The notes under the pieces: model-generated | Seen by the model: the letters and a program-made list of their open reading frames with translations, nothing else | What the model was told of the DNA's origin: nothing | The model's database searches: none | Translations under genes and position numbers: made by a program | In this document: positions 11,869 through 24,403 of the stretch, piece after piece | Position numbering within the stretch: the first letter of the stretch is position 1 | Layout of the letters: every line of letters begins with the position of its first letter | NCBI RefSeq assembly: GCF_014851915.1 | Contig: NZ_JACVAP010000001.1 | Span: forward strand, 682,001-746,000 | Direction of reading: 5' to 3' | DNA: 64,000 bases | Origin: Xanthomonas sp. XNM01 | GTDB taxonomy: Bacteria; Pseudomonadota; Gammaproteobacteria; Xanthomonadales; Xanthomonadaceae

Positions 11869-13551
11869 ATGTGGGAGACGCTGGGCACCGTCCGTGATCT
11901 GGGGCGGCTGCAGGAAATCGCCTCCGTCCTGATCCGCCACGGATTCGGCGACCTGGTCCGCCGGATCGGCCTGGCCGGTGCGCTGGAGCGCGCCGGCCGG
12001 TTGCTGCACTGGCATGACGGCGAAGGCACCGCGCGGATGGCGCCGGCCGCGCGCGTGCGGCGCGCGCTGGAGGAACTGGGCCCGACCTTCGTCAAGTTCG
12101 GCCAGGTGCTGGCCACCCGCGTCGACCTGTTTCCTCCGGAGTGGATCGCCGAGCTGAGCAAGCTGCAGAACGCGGTGCCGGCGCTGCCGTTCGAGTCGAT
12201 CCGCGGACAGCTGACCGAGGATCTGGGCGCGCCGCCCGAAACCGTCTTTGCCCGCCTGGACGAGATCCCGCTCGCGGCCGCCTCGCTCGCGCAGACCCAT
12301 CGGGCCTGGCTGGAAGACGGCACCGCGGTGGTGCTCAAGGTGCGCCGTCCGGGTATCCGCGAGGTGATCGAGGCCGACCTGCGGCTGCTGGCGCGGCTGG
12401 CCGAGATCGTCGAAGCGCAGGCGCCGGACCTGCGCCGCTACCGGCCGGCGGAGGTGGTGCACGAATTCACCCTGTCGTTGCGGCGCGAGCTGGATTTCGC
12501 CGCCGAGTGCCGCAATGCCGAGCGCATCGCGGCCAATTTCGCCGGGCGCGAGGACATCGTGATCCCGAAGGTCCACTGGCAGTGGACCTGCGAACGCCTG
12601 AACGTGCAGGCGTTCGTCGTGGGCATCCGCGGTAGCGACCTGCCGGCGGTCGATGCGGCCGGCCTCGATCGCCGCGCGCTGGCCCGGACCGGTGCCGGAA
12701 TCGTGCTGAAGATGGTGCTGGAGGACGGTTTCTTCCATGCCGATCCGCACCCGGGCAACATCTTCTATCTCAGTGGCGAGCGCATCGGCGTCATCGATTT
12801 CGGCATGGTCGGCCGCATCTCCGAGCAGCGCCGCTTCCAGGTCGTGCAACTGCTGCACGGTCTGGTCGAGCAGGACGCCCCAGGCGTCACCGAGATCCTG
12901 CTGGAGTGGGGCGAGGGCAGGGGCGAGATCGAGGAGCCGCGGCTGCAGGCCGACATCGGCGCCTTCGTCGACCAGTACCGGGGCGTGCCGCTGAAGGATC
13001 TGCGGATGGGCACGATGCTGGGCGACGTGACCACGATCCTGCGCGACCACGGGCTGAGCCTGCCGTCGGATCTGGCGTTGATGATCAAGGCCTTCCTGAC
13101 CCTGGAAGGCGTCGGCCGGCAGCTCGATCCCGACTTCGACATGGCCAGCGCTGCCCGCCCCTACGTGGAGCGCGCGATGCTGGCGCGCTACTCGCCGCGC
13201 GCGCTGCTGCGTCGCGTGCGCGGCAGCACCCTGGATGCACTGGAACTGGCCGGCGACATGCCGCGCGAACTGCGCCGGCTGCTGCGTGCGGCACGGCGCG
13301 GACGCCTGCACCTGCAGGTCGAGGTGACCACGCTGAAGGCCTTCGGCGAACAGGTCGACCGCGCTGCCAACCGGCTGACGATGGGCGTGGTGACCGCCGC
13401 GCTGGTCATCGGTTCGTCGATCGTGATGCACAGCGCCGGCGGTGGCGTGCCGAGCCGCTGGCTGCTGGTGCTGGGCGTGCTCGGCTTCGTCGGCGCGGCG
13501 CTGTGCGGCGTCTGGATCCTGTTCTCGATCTGGCGCAGCGGGCGCGGCTGA
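11869..13551 (+). CDS. ABC1/UbiB-family atypical kinase-like protein
   Basis: Membrane-anchored UbiB/AarF/ABC1-type protein of 560 aa. Members of this family support ubiquinone biosynthesis through an ATPase-like activity. Visible motifs are KFGQ (K76-Q79, the family KxGQ), the Ala-rich loop AAASLAQTH, the Lys in VLKVRRPG (K157), HADPHPGN and DFG. Two hydrophobic segments close the C terminus. A GGAGA precedes the ATG. It lies 33 bases after pncC and is probably co-transcribed. No other ubi genes are nearby, so assignment as UbiB itself rather than a paralogue is uncertain. Confidence 0.85.
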   Translation: MWETLGTVRDLGRLQEIASVLIRHGFGDLVRRIGLAGALERAGRLLHWHDGEGTARMAPAARVRRALEELGPTFVKFGQVLATRVDLFPPEWIAELSKLQNAVPALPFESIRGQLTEDLGAPPETVFARLDEIPLAAASLAQTHRAWLEDGTAVVLKVRRPGIREVIEADLRLLARLAEIVEAQAPDLRRYRPAEVVHEFTLSLRRELDFAAECRNAERIAANFAGREDIVIPKVHWQWTCERLNVQAFVVGIRGSDLPAVDAAGLDRRALARTGAGIVLKMVLEDGFFHADPHPGNIFYLSGERIGVIDFGMVGRISEQRRFQVVQLLHGLVEQDAPGVTEILLEWGEGRGEIEEPRLQADIGAFVDQYRGVPLKDLRMGTMLGDVTTILRDHGLSLPSDLALMIKAFLTLEGVGRQLDPDFDMASAARPYVERAMLARYSPRALLRRVRGSTLDALELAGDMPRELRRLLRAARRGRLHLQVEVTTLKAFGEQVDRAANRLTMGVVTAALVIGSSIVMHSAGGGVPSRWLLVLGVLGFVGAALCGVWILFSIWRSGRG

Positions 13552-13584
13552 GGCAGCGGCGCGTGCGGCAGGTCGCCCGGTGGA

Positions 13585-13794
13585 TCAGACGTCCCGCCGA
13601 TACTCCAGCAGATCGCCCGGCTGGCACTCCAGCACCTGGCAGATCGCTTCCAGCGTGCCGAAGCGCACGCCCTTGACGTGGCCCTGCTTGAGCAGCGACA
13701 GGTTGGTCTCGCTGATGCCGATGCGTTCGGCCAGATCCTTCGACCGCATCTTGCGACGTGCCAGCATCACGTCCAGGTTGACCACGATCGGCAT
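13585..13794 (-). CDS. Small Cro/C1-type HTH regulator (YozG-like)
   Basis: DNA-binding protein of 69 aa consisting almost only of an XRE-type helix-turn-helix (RRKMRSKDLAERIGISETNLSLLKQG, then LEAICQVLECQPGDLLEY). Its ATG overlaps the stop codon of the preceding DUF2975 gene (TGATG), so the two are translationally coupled. DUF2975 membrane proteins and this HTH class are a recurrent pair, suggesting the HTH acts with or is controlled by the membrane protein. The target is unknown. Confidence 0.85.
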   Translation of the reverse strand: MPIVVNLDVMLARRKMRSKDLAERIGISETNLSLLKQGHVKGVRFGTLEAICQVLECQPGDLLEYRRDV

Positions 13795-14336
13795 CAGACG
13801 ATGCTCCGCGCGTCGTCCGCGGTTTCGGCTGCCAGCCGCATGAGGTGCGCCACGCTGTACAGGCACAGGCAGGCGATGAGGAAGAGGTAGGTATCGCCGA
13901 CATCCACACTGAGGTGGTAGTCGTCGCCACCGACTCCCACTGCAGCGCCTGCAAGCGCGTTGGCGACCAGACGCAGCCCGGCCATCAACGGCAGCGAATG
14001 GGCCAGCCACCGGAACGCGTCGGCCACCGGCCTGCCGAGCGCGTCGCCGTCACGCAAGCGTTGCCCCAGCTGGCGGAGGGCCAGCAGCGGCAGCAGGAAG
14101 GCCAGCGCGACCAGCAGGCAGGCCGCGGAAAGCAACATCCGCGCATCGTCCGGCAAGGCGGCCGCCTCGTGCGCTGGCATGCCGAACACCGACCAGGCGC
14201 TCGTCCTCAACGCCCACATGTCGATCCAGGGACTGGCCGCAGCGAGGCCACCGAGCGCGGCCACACCCGCCACGCCGATGCATGCCAACGACTTCAGGTG
14301 CCGGCCATGACGTTGAATCCGGTATTCGATCTTCAT
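13794..14336 (-). CDS. DUF2975 membrane protein
   Basis: Inner-membrane protein of 180 aa with four hydrophobic segments. Residue runs VAALGGLAAAS, LLSAACLLVALAFLLPLL, SLPLMAGLRLVANAL and TYLFLIACLCLYSVAHL mark them. The architecture and the coupled downstream HTH gene match the DUF2975 family, whose function is unknown. ATG 14336 is chosen because AAAGGA lies nine bases upstream; the in-frame ATG at 14375 falls inside the predicted -10 element and is unlikely. Confidence 0.75.
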   Translation of the reverse strand: MKIEYRIQRHGRHLKSLACIGVAGVAALGGLAAASPWIDMWALRTSAWSVFGMPAHEAAALPDDARMLLSAACLLVALAFLLPLLALRQLGQRLRDGDALGRPVADAFRWLAHSLPLMAGLRLVANALAGAAVGVGGDDYHLSVDVGDTYLFLIACLCLYSVAHLMRLAAETADDARSIV

Positions 14337-14370
14337 TTCATCCAGTCCTTTGGGTGATTGATCATCGTAA

Positions 14371-14398
14371 AACATAAATTAATTTCGAAAGCAGTCAA
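14371..14398 (-). promoter_or_regulatory. Promoter of the DUF2975-HTH operon
   Basis: On the minus strand TTGACT (14398-14393) and TATGTT (14376-14371) are separated by 16 bases in an AT-rich patch that stands out from the GC-rich surroundings. This sigma70-like promoter would give a short leader before the ATG at 14336. It lies back-to-back with the lexA control region. Confidence 0.6.
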
Positions 14399-14419
14399 GC
14401 TGCTTGCCTTGGTTCATTG

Positions 14420-14438
14420 TTAGCGGTATTACTACTAA
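14420..14438 (+). promoter_or_regulatory. LexA operator upstream of lexA
   Basis: TTAGCGGTATTACTACTAA contains TTAG-N6-TACTA, the LexA recognition pattern of Xanthomonadaceae, and is an imperfect palindrome. It ends two bases before the lexA ATG, so bound LexA would block its own transcription start or elongation. This supports SOS autoregulation and the taxonomic placement. Confidence 0.88.
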
Positions 14439-14440
14439 CC

Positions 14441-15088
14441 ATGGAGATCACCGACACCCAGCAGGCCATCCTGGCCCTGATCGCCGAGCGCATCGACGCC
14501 GAAGGCATGCCGCCGTCCCAGGCGGAGATCGCCCGTGCCTTCGGCTTCAAGGGCGTACGCGCCGCGCAGTACCACCTGGAGGCGCTGGAGGCCGCCGGGG
14601 CGATCGAGCGTGTGCCTGGTCGTGCCCGCGGCATCCGCGTGCTGGCGCCGCCGCCCGCGGCGCAGGTCGAACTGCCGCTGGCGGCCAATGACGACGCCCT
14701 GCGCCTGCCGGTACTGGGGCGCGTGGCCGCCGGCCTGCCGATCGGCGCCGATGCGCCGGCCGACCTGGCCGAACGCTTCCTGGTGCTGGATCGGGTGCTG
14801 TTCTCGCCGTCGCCCGATTACCTGCTGAAGGTCGAGGGCGACTCGATGCGCGACGAGGGCATCTTCGATGGCGACTTGATCGGCGTGCACCGCACGCGCG
14901 ACGCGCGCTCCGGCCAGATCGTGGTCGCCCGCGTGGACGAGGAGATCACCGTCAAGCTGCTGAAGATCGGCAAGGACCGGATCCGGCTGCTGCCGCGCAA
15001 TCCCGATTACGCACCGATCGAAGTGCTGCCCGACCAGGAGTTCGCGATCGAAGGCCTGTACTGCGGGCTGGTGCGGCCGAATCGCTGA
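14441..15088 (+). CDS. lexA: SOS response repressor LexA
   Basis: Self-cleaving repressor of 215 aa. The N-terminal winged helix contains MPPSQAEIARAFGFKGVRAA and differs from the E. coli helix in the way expected for the xanthomonad-type operator. Cleavage would fall at A97-G98 (VAAG). The protease dyad is S135 in GDSMRD and K172 in ITVKLL. The ATG at 14441 directly follows the LexA operator; an upstream in-frame start at 14417 would place the operator inside the coding region and is rejected. recA follows 179 bases downstream. Confidence 0.96.
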   Translation: MEITDTQQAILALIAERIDAEGMPPSQAEIARAFGFKGVRAAQYHLEALEAAGAIERVPGRARGIRVLAPPPAAQVELPLAANDDALRLPVLGRVAAGLPIGADAPADLAERFLVLDRVLFSPSPDYLLKVEGDSMRDEGIFDGDLIGVHRTRDARSGQIVVARVDEEITVKLLKIGKDRIRLLPRNPDYAPIEVLPDQEFAIEGLYCGLVRPNR

Positions 15089-15267
15089 TGCCGTCGATGG
15101 CGATTCTCCCGTCCCGCGCACGGTGTTTTCCGACAGCCGCGTGCCACGCAGGGCGATGAAACCCGCTTCGCAGACGCACTAGTTTCGCTTCAAGGGTCGG
15201 CCGTCGCAGCCTGTGCGACGCGGCCTGCCCACAATCACCCTCACACACTGACACCGAGGATTTCCAG

Positions 15268-16305
<1,038 letters not shown>

Positions 16306-16421
16306 TCAGGGCCGGCTCCGCCGGAGGTGCTGTCAGTGGCGCGGAAAGCGGGGACGGACCTTGTGCCAGGGAGGCATTGCGCCAGGGAAGGCGCACATCT
16401 TTTCGGTAACAGGGCAGGGCG

Positions 16422-16916
16422 ATGAGCACTGACCAGCAGGATCCGCCGGCAGCGGGCCGGCGGCGCAAGCCCGAACAGACCCCGGTGCAGCGAGCCCTGG
16501 GGTTGCTGGTGCGGCGCGAGCATTCGCGTCGCGAACTGACCCGCAAACTGACCGCGCGCGGGGTCGAGGCCGAGGCCGCGACGGCCGCGGTCGAGCGACT
16601 GGCCGGGGAAGGCTGGCAGGACGACACCCGCTTCGCGGAATCGCTGCTGCGCAGCCGGGCCGGCAGTGGCTATGGTCCGCTGTACATCCGGGCCGAACTG
16701 GGCACCCATGGACTGGCCGGGGAACTGGTGGCGGCGACGCTTCAGGGCTACGACGGCGACTGGACCGAGAACGCCCGCGAGCTGCTGCGCCGCCGCTTCG
16801 GCGAGGACGGACCGGTCGATCTGGCGCAGCGGCGCAAGGCCGCCGACCTGCTGGCCCGGCGCGGTTTCGACGGCGACAGCATCCGACGGGCGAGCCGCTT
16901 CGATCCTGACGACTGA
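16422..16916 (+). CDS. recX: Regulatory protein RecX
   Basis: RecA inhibitor of 164 aa made of tandem three-helix repeats. The repeats are [40 protein letters not shown] and a C-terminal [17 protein letters not shown]. The ATG lies 116 bases after recA in the usual recA-recX arrangement. Length and position agree with the family, which caps and destabilises RecA filaments. Confidence 0.95.
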   Translation: MSTDQQDPPAAGRRRKPEQTPVQRALGLLVRREHSRRELTRKLTARGVEAEAATAAVERLAGEGWQDDTRFAESLLRSRAGSGYGPLYIRAELGTHGLAGELVAATLQGYDGDWTENARELLRRRFGEDGPVDLAQRRKAADLLARRGFDGDSIRRASRFDPDD

Positions 16917-17024
16917 GCAGCGCCGGCCTGATACCCTTTAGCGGTTGCCTTCCCCGCCTCCGGGGCCGCAGCCGCGCCCGATTCCCGGCCGGCCCGCGGC
17001 ACCCCTGCTGCCAGCCAGAGCCAG

Positions 17025-19676
<2,652 letters not shown>

Positions 19677-19846
19677 GCTGAACTGTGCGGATGGCGGCCC
19701 GGGAGAAGCCCTTGCCGCTGTCCAGTAGGACAAGTAGGATCGCGTTTTTCCCGCGAATCGCCGAGTTGGATGCGCGTTCCCTGTCAACCTCCGGTTGGCG
19801 GAACGCAGCCGGCGCAGGTGTGCCGGCTTCATGGAGATTGACCCCA

Positions 19847-20050
19847 ATGTTGATTCTGACCCGTCGCGTAGGTGAGACCCTGATGATCGGAGACTCGGTG
19901 ACCGTCACCGTGCTCGGCGTCAAGGGCAACCAGGTACGCATCGGCATCACCGCGCCGAAGGATGTGGCGGTGCACCGTGAGGAAATCTATCAGCGCATCC
20001 AGCGCGGTGAATCCCCGGGAACGGGTGCCGAGCAGGAAAGCGGCAACTGA
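19847..20050 (+). CDS. csrA: Carbon storage regulator CsrA
   Basis: RNA-binding global regulator of 67 aa that binds GGA motifs in mRNA leaders. It begins [16 protein letters not shown] and has the core [23 protein letters not shown]-type sequence, with the conserved L4 and R44-type residues of the binding surface. The C terminus is slightly longer than E. coli CsrA (61 aa). A GGAG sits 10 bases before the ATG, and another GGA occurs in the leader, so autoregulation is plausible. tRNA-Ser follows. Confidence 0.98.
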   Translation: MLILTRRVGETLMIGDSVTVTVLGVKGNQVRIGITAPKDVAVHREEIYQRIQRGESPGTGAEQESGN

Positions 20051-20130
20051 GCATCGAAAATGTTTGCCGTATGACGGCCCAGACGGTATCCTTTCACGGC
20101 TTCGTCGCCATGTAGGGACGGGTCGAAAAC

Positions 20131-20223
20131 GGAGTGATGCCCGAGAGGCCGAAGGGGCTCCCCTGCTAAGGGAGTATAGGGTCAAAAGCTCTATCGAGGG
20201 TTCGAATCCCTCTCACTCCGCCA
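20131..20223 (+). tRNA. tRNA-Ser (GCU)
   Basis: 93 nt including an encoded CCA. The anticodon loop is CTGCTAA (anticodon GCT) on the stem CTCCC/GGGAG. A long variable arm and TTCGAATC T-loop are typical of a class II serine tRNA. It closes the csrA locus and is followed by a terminator. Confidence 0.97.
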
Positions 20224-20230
20224 GTTACGC

Positions 20231-20256
20231 AAAAGCCCGGCAATGCCGGGCTTTTT
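20231..20256 (+). terminator. Terminator after tRNA-Ser
   Basis: AAAAGCCCGGC pairs with GCCGGGCTTTT around AAT and is followed by T residues, eight bases after the tRNA. The A/T flanks are symmetrical, so it could act in both directions. Confidence 0.88.
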
Positions 20257-20658
20257 CGTATCCGGCATATGGAATCTCACTCGAACGCCCAACTTGGGCT
20301 CATCTTCCCTTGGTGTCTTATGGACTTCGAGCAGCAGTCGGCATGCGCGGCGCCGACCGAGGCTGGTGTCGGGGATCTTCGTGAGTGCATGGATCCAAGC
20401 TCGACCTGGATTGGTCATCACGAAGCCGCGACACGCCACTGATCGGAAGCAGTTTTTCGCGCGACTCTTTCATCCGATATCCGCGTCGTCGCCTTGATGC
20501 CGTGACTTGCTCAAAGCAAGAATGCTTGCCATCCAGTTGGGGCAATGGGTGTGTTGCTCTTTGGTTGGTGCCTAGAAGTGAGGCAGGTAGCGATCGTGCC
20601 GGACTGGGTAGTGACTGCATGGTGGGGCCAGCCCCGCAAGCGGCCGGCCCCGGTTCGA
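20257..20658. other. Gene-poor stretch after tRNA-Ser
   Basis: About 400 bases, visibly poorer in G+C than the rest of the window. Both strands have only short open frames without recognisable domains or good ribosome sites. No integrase fragment and no repeat of the tRNA 3' end was found, so an integrated-element remnant is only a possibility. Confidence 0.5.
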
Positions 20659-20850
20659 TCAGCGGATCGTGCAGGCTTCTGCGCGGCAGTTCTCGTAATT
20701 CAGGAGGCACCGCTCTTGAGGAATTACACCGTTGGTGAGGCAACGATGAAGTTGTGCGTCGCAGAAGGAGCACTGGCTCTGTTGAGCGGACGCCGCGCCG
20801 CAGAGCGCAGCACAGAGGAAGAGCGCGGACTTCAAGGTCTTCTTGAGCAT
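20659..20850 (-). CDS. Small Cys-rich secreted protein, unknown function
   Basis: 63-aa product not recognised as a known family. A clear signal peptide (MLKKTLKSALFLCAALCGAASAQ) is followed by a mature chain of about 40 residues with six cysteines (C27, C30, C37, C48, C55, C60) that could form three disulfides in the periplasm. AAAGGA lies eight bases upstream of the ATG, supporting expression. It is isolated between two tRNA genes. No function is proposed. Confidence 0.65.
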   Translation of the reverse strand: MLKKTLKSALFLCAALCGAASAQQSQCSFCDAQLHRCLTNGVIPQERCLLNYENCRAEACTIR

Positions 20851-21024
20851 CTCATCATTCCTTTGGTAGCCCGTAATCGGGCCAACTGAGCCTATCAGAC
20901 GAGCCCGTCAGTTCTGGCGCACGATGCGCGGCCCTTGCGAGCTTGCCGACGGATGCAGCTCTCTGCTGCATTTCGTCGTGTGAGGGGTGTGCTGGCGCCG
21001 ACCTGCCCGGAGAGCGCGGACAAG

Positions 21025-21055
21025 AAAAAAGGCCGGCAGTCTGTGACTGCCGGCC
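21025..21055 (-). terminator. Terminator after tRNA-Arg
   Basis: On the minus strand an 11-bp perfect stem GGCCGGCAGTC/GACTGCCGGCC with a 3-nt loop is followed by six T. It lies nine bases past the tRNA CCA end. Confidence 0.9.
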
Positions 21056-21064
21056 TCCGTAAAA

Positions 21065-21141
21065 TGGCGCGCCCGGAGAGATTCGAACTCCCGACCGCCT
21101 GGTTCGTAGCCAGGTACTCTATCCAGCTGAGCTACGGGCGC
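21065..21141 (-). tRNA. tRNA-Arg (ACG)
   Basis: 77 nt including encoded CCA. The anticodon loop CTACGAA gives anticodon ACG (inosine-modified in bacteria, reading CGN). The acceptor stem GCGCCCG/CGGGCGC and T-loop TTCGAAT are intact, and the body closely resembles E. coli tRNA-Arg(ACG). Confidence 0.97.
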
Positions 21142-21222
21142 GCTGAAGCAAGGAGCGAGATTATGGGGAGATGGGAAGGCTTCGTCAACAGGTTTGTGAA
21201 AAAAAAATTCTTCGACTGCATG

Positions 21223-22070
21223 TCAGGGCTGCCGCATGCCATCCAGCAATGCGTCGGCAACGGTGGCGGGTGCGCGCATCCACGCGAAATGATCGGCACG
21301 TGTGCCCAGTGCATGTGCGTCCAGTCGGAGGATGCCGGGTGTGCCGGTCCCCAGTCGCGCGACCAACCGCTGCAGCGACGATGCCGGTGCCATCCAGTCG
21401 TCGGCCAGCACGATGCCCTGCACCGGGACGTTGCAGTGGGCCATGTCCGCGTCCAGATCCTGCGCCATCCCGGATGCGACGTAGCGGTCGGTGAGGCCGA
21501 CCCGGGCCCAGTCCGCGATCAGGTGCGGCGCCTCGTTGCCACCGAAGCCGAGCCTGCGGCCCGGCAGGACGCCCAGCCGTCGCGCGAGCCATGGCAGGAA
21601 GCGGTACACCAGCGGCAGCGCATGGCGCAGTGGGTGAGGGAAGCTGCGCCAGTAGGGCGTGCCGCTGGCGACCAGCCACAGCGCGGCGAAGCGCTGCGGA
21701 TGCTGGCCGGCCAGGCAGCATGCAAGCTGGCCGCCCAGGCTGTGCCCGCCCAGCACGAGCGGGGCGGCGCCGCCCAGCGCGGCAATCGCGGCCAGGCTGG
21801 CGGGCAGGTCCTCGCTCAGCAGGGCGCGATAGCCCCAGTCGGCGCCGCGTCCGGCGCGCAGCGTGCTGCTGCCGCTTCCACGCCATTCGTGCAGGTGGAC
21901 GTCGACGCCGCGCGCCGCCAGGGCCTCTGCGAACGGCAGGTAATGACGCGCGGCCACGCCCAGTGCGGGCAGCCACAGCAGGCGCAGCCGCGGCGATGTG
22001 GCACGCACATGAAGCAGGGTGAAGGCATGGCCGTCGCCGGCCTGCACGGGGTGTGCGGCCGGCGGGGGTG

Positions 22071-22074
<4 letters not shown>
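21223..22074 (-). CDS. Alpha/beta hydrolase
   Basis: Alpha/beta-hydrolase-fold protein of 283 aa, substrate unknown. The nucleophile elbow is GHSLGGQ (Ser), an oxyanion-region LPALGVAARHY lies near the N terminus, and the likely catalytic His is in THRADHFAW-type sequence near the C terminus (TRADHFAWMRAP). The start codon overlaps the thiD stop (ATGA), so it is translated from the same mRNA. That coupling does not by itself reveal a thiamine-related role. It resembles the YheT-like/serine aminopeptidase hydrolases of xanthomonads. Confidence 0.82.
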
Positions 22075-22871
<797 letters not shown>

Positions 22872-23310
22872 GCGGCTATTCTGCCGCAAGCCTCGGTGCG
22901 GTGCGCCTGGCCACGCCGGGGTGACGCGGGTGGAAGGATGCCCGGGCCGGTCGCGCCAGCGTGCGGCATTCGGAGGGGGCGCATGCCGGATGTGCCTGGT
23001 GCGGACGATGGGTGGCTGTCGCGAGTGGACTGTCTGGTCGGGACTGCAGCGTGACTGCCTGCCATGGACGCGTTGTCTCCTTGCGTGGAAGGAGATTCCG
23101 GGTGGCGACGTCGTCCAGTCAGGTGAGACGTGCGGTGACGCAACCGGCATGCCGGGCACGATGCTGCCCTTGATCGGAGGGCGCTGAATCGCCCCGCGAA
23201 AGGGCGATCGATGATGAGCGGCCTGGACGCCGCGGTCGCTCCCGGATCGCGATTGCCAGCCGTTTCGGTGCCTCGGTGGATGCACCCGAGACCGCCGCGA
23301 CAGGCACGTC
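22872..23310. other. Intergenic region upstream of thiD
   Basis: About 440 bases between thiD and the DUF1275 gene, both on the minus strand. No conserved open frame, riboswitch or strong terminator was seen. The thiD promoter should lie here. Confidence 0.5.
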
Positions 23311-24018
23311 TCAGGGCGGCGGATCGGAGGGCGGAACAGCGCCTGGTGGCCGCATGCGATGCAGCACGTACTGGCGGTAGGTCACGTATCCGAGGCCGGT
23401 GGTGCCGGTCAGCACGGCCGGCACCAGCAGTGCGTGATAGCCGATCGCCCGGAACAGCCACGCGCCTGCCACGCCGCCGGCGAGGAAGCCGCTGATGATC
23501 AATCCACTGAGGGTCAGTCGCCGCATCGGCAGCGGCAGGCCGCGCAGCAGGTGGCCCAGGCCGATGCCGAGGTCGGTGAACATGCCGCTCAGGTGCGTGG
23601 TGCGCACGATCGCGCCGCTGTAGGTGGTCACCATCGCGTTCTGCAGGCCGCAGGCCATCGCCGCCAGCAGTGCGCCATTGAGCTGCTGGCGCAGGAACAG
23701 CGGCACCGAGATCGCCAGCAGCAGCGCCTCCAGCGCCAGCACCACGCCGTAGCGGCGGCCGAGCCGCAGCGCGCCATCCTGGATGATGAAGCCGCTGAGC
23801 GTGGCGCCCGCGCAGAATGCGAGAAGAATCGCCCACAGATGGCGCACCGCGCGCCAGTCGCCATCCGCCAGGGCCGCGCCGAGCAGGCTGGTGGTACCGG
23901 TGAGGTGGCTGACCGCCAGGTGCTCGAAGCCGAGATAGCCGATCACGTTGACCATGCCCGCGATGCAGGCCAGCGTCACCGCGCCGATCCAGACCCAGCG
24001 TGGCAGCTGCATGCCCAT
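23311..24018 (-). CDS. YoaK-family (DUF1275) membrane protein
   Basis: Inner-membrane protein of 235 aa with about six transmembrane helices. The family signature region SHLTGTTSLLGAALADGDW and CGLQNAMVTTYSGAIVRTTHLSG identifies DUF1275/YoaK. Function in this family is not established; transport of small solutes has been suggested from its fold. ATG 24018 or 24012 could both start it. A small HTH gene lies 43 bases upstream on the same strand. Confidence 0.85.
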   Translation of the reverse strand: MGMQLPRWVWIGAVTLACIAGMVNVIGYLGFEHLAVSHLTGTTSLLGAALADGDWRAVRHLWAILLAFCAGATLSGFIIQDGALRLGRRYGVVLALEALLLAISVPLFLRQQLNGALLAAMACGLQNAMVTTYSGAIVRTTHLSGMFTDLGIGLGHLLRGLPLPMRRLTLSGLIISGFLAGGVAGAWLFRAIGYHALLVPAVLTGTTGLGYVTYRQYVLHRMRPPGAVPPSDPPP

Positions 24019-24061
24019 GCTCAGTGGGGGAGGGCGTCCGCGAAGCGAGGCCGCAGACGCA

Positions 24062-24313
24062 TCACGACGACGCCTTCAGGCGTACGCCTCGGCCATCGCC
24101 GTGGCTTGGGCGGCCCGGCCCGATCAGCTCGACGCCAGCGTGTTCCAGTGCATCGACCACCTTGACCAGCGTGCCGACGACCCCGCGCACGGTGCCATCG
24201 CTGGCCTCCATGCGCTGGATGGTCGGCAGCGAAACCCCGGCCATCGCCGCCAGCTGGCGCTGGTCGATGCCGAGCAGGGCGCGCGCGGCGCGGAGTTGGG
24301 CGGCCGACAGCAT
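24062..24313 (-). CDS. Small XRE-family HTH regulator
   Basis: 83-aa protein with a single Cro/C1-type HTH (LRAARALLGIDQRQLAAMAG, then SLPTIQRME) followed by a short tail. It precedes the DUF1275 gene and may regulate it. Upstream are a sigma70-like promoter and a perfect 17-bp palindrome, suggesting autoregulation. The ligand, if any, is unknown. Confidence 0.82.
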   Translation of the reverse strand: MLSAAQLRAARALLGIDQRQLAAMAGVSLPTIQRMEASDGTVRGVVGTLVKVVDALEHAGVELIGPGRPSHGDGRGVRLKASS

Positions 24314-24340
24314 GGGAGTGATCGGAAATCGGAGAGCGCG

Positions 24341-24369
24341 ATTGTCGGCCTGCAGGCGGCAATAGACAA
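24341..24369 (-). promoter_or_regulatory. Promoter of the XRE regulator gene
   Basis: Minus strand TTGTCT (24369-24364) and GACAAT (24346-24341) are separated by 17 bases, giving a leader of about 20 nt before the ATG at 24313. The candidate operator lies just upstream of the -35. Confidence 0.55.
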
Positions 24370-24386
24370 GGTGAATGCGTTGATGG

Positions 24387-24403
24387 TGATGTCCAGGACA
24401 TCA
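24387..24403. promoter_or_regulatory. Palindromic candidate operator of the XRE regulator
   Basis: TGATGTCCAGGACATCA is perfectly symmetrical around the central A (8-bp arms), the size expected for a Cro/C1-type dimer. It is centred about 82 bases upstream of the regulator start codon and 26 bases upstream of the -35. Confidence 0.6.

Noticed and set aside
15089-15267. LexA box upstream of recA
   Set aside because: CACTAGTTTCG at about 15176 only vaguely resembles half of the motif; neither TTAG-N6-TACTA nor its complement is present.
20131-21064. Integrated element attached at tRNA-Ser
   Set aside because: No integrase, transposase or repeat of the tRNA 3' end was found in the following DNA.
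22872-23310. TPP riboswitch upstream of thiD
   Set aside because: The conserved THI-box sequence was not found on the minus strand of this interval.
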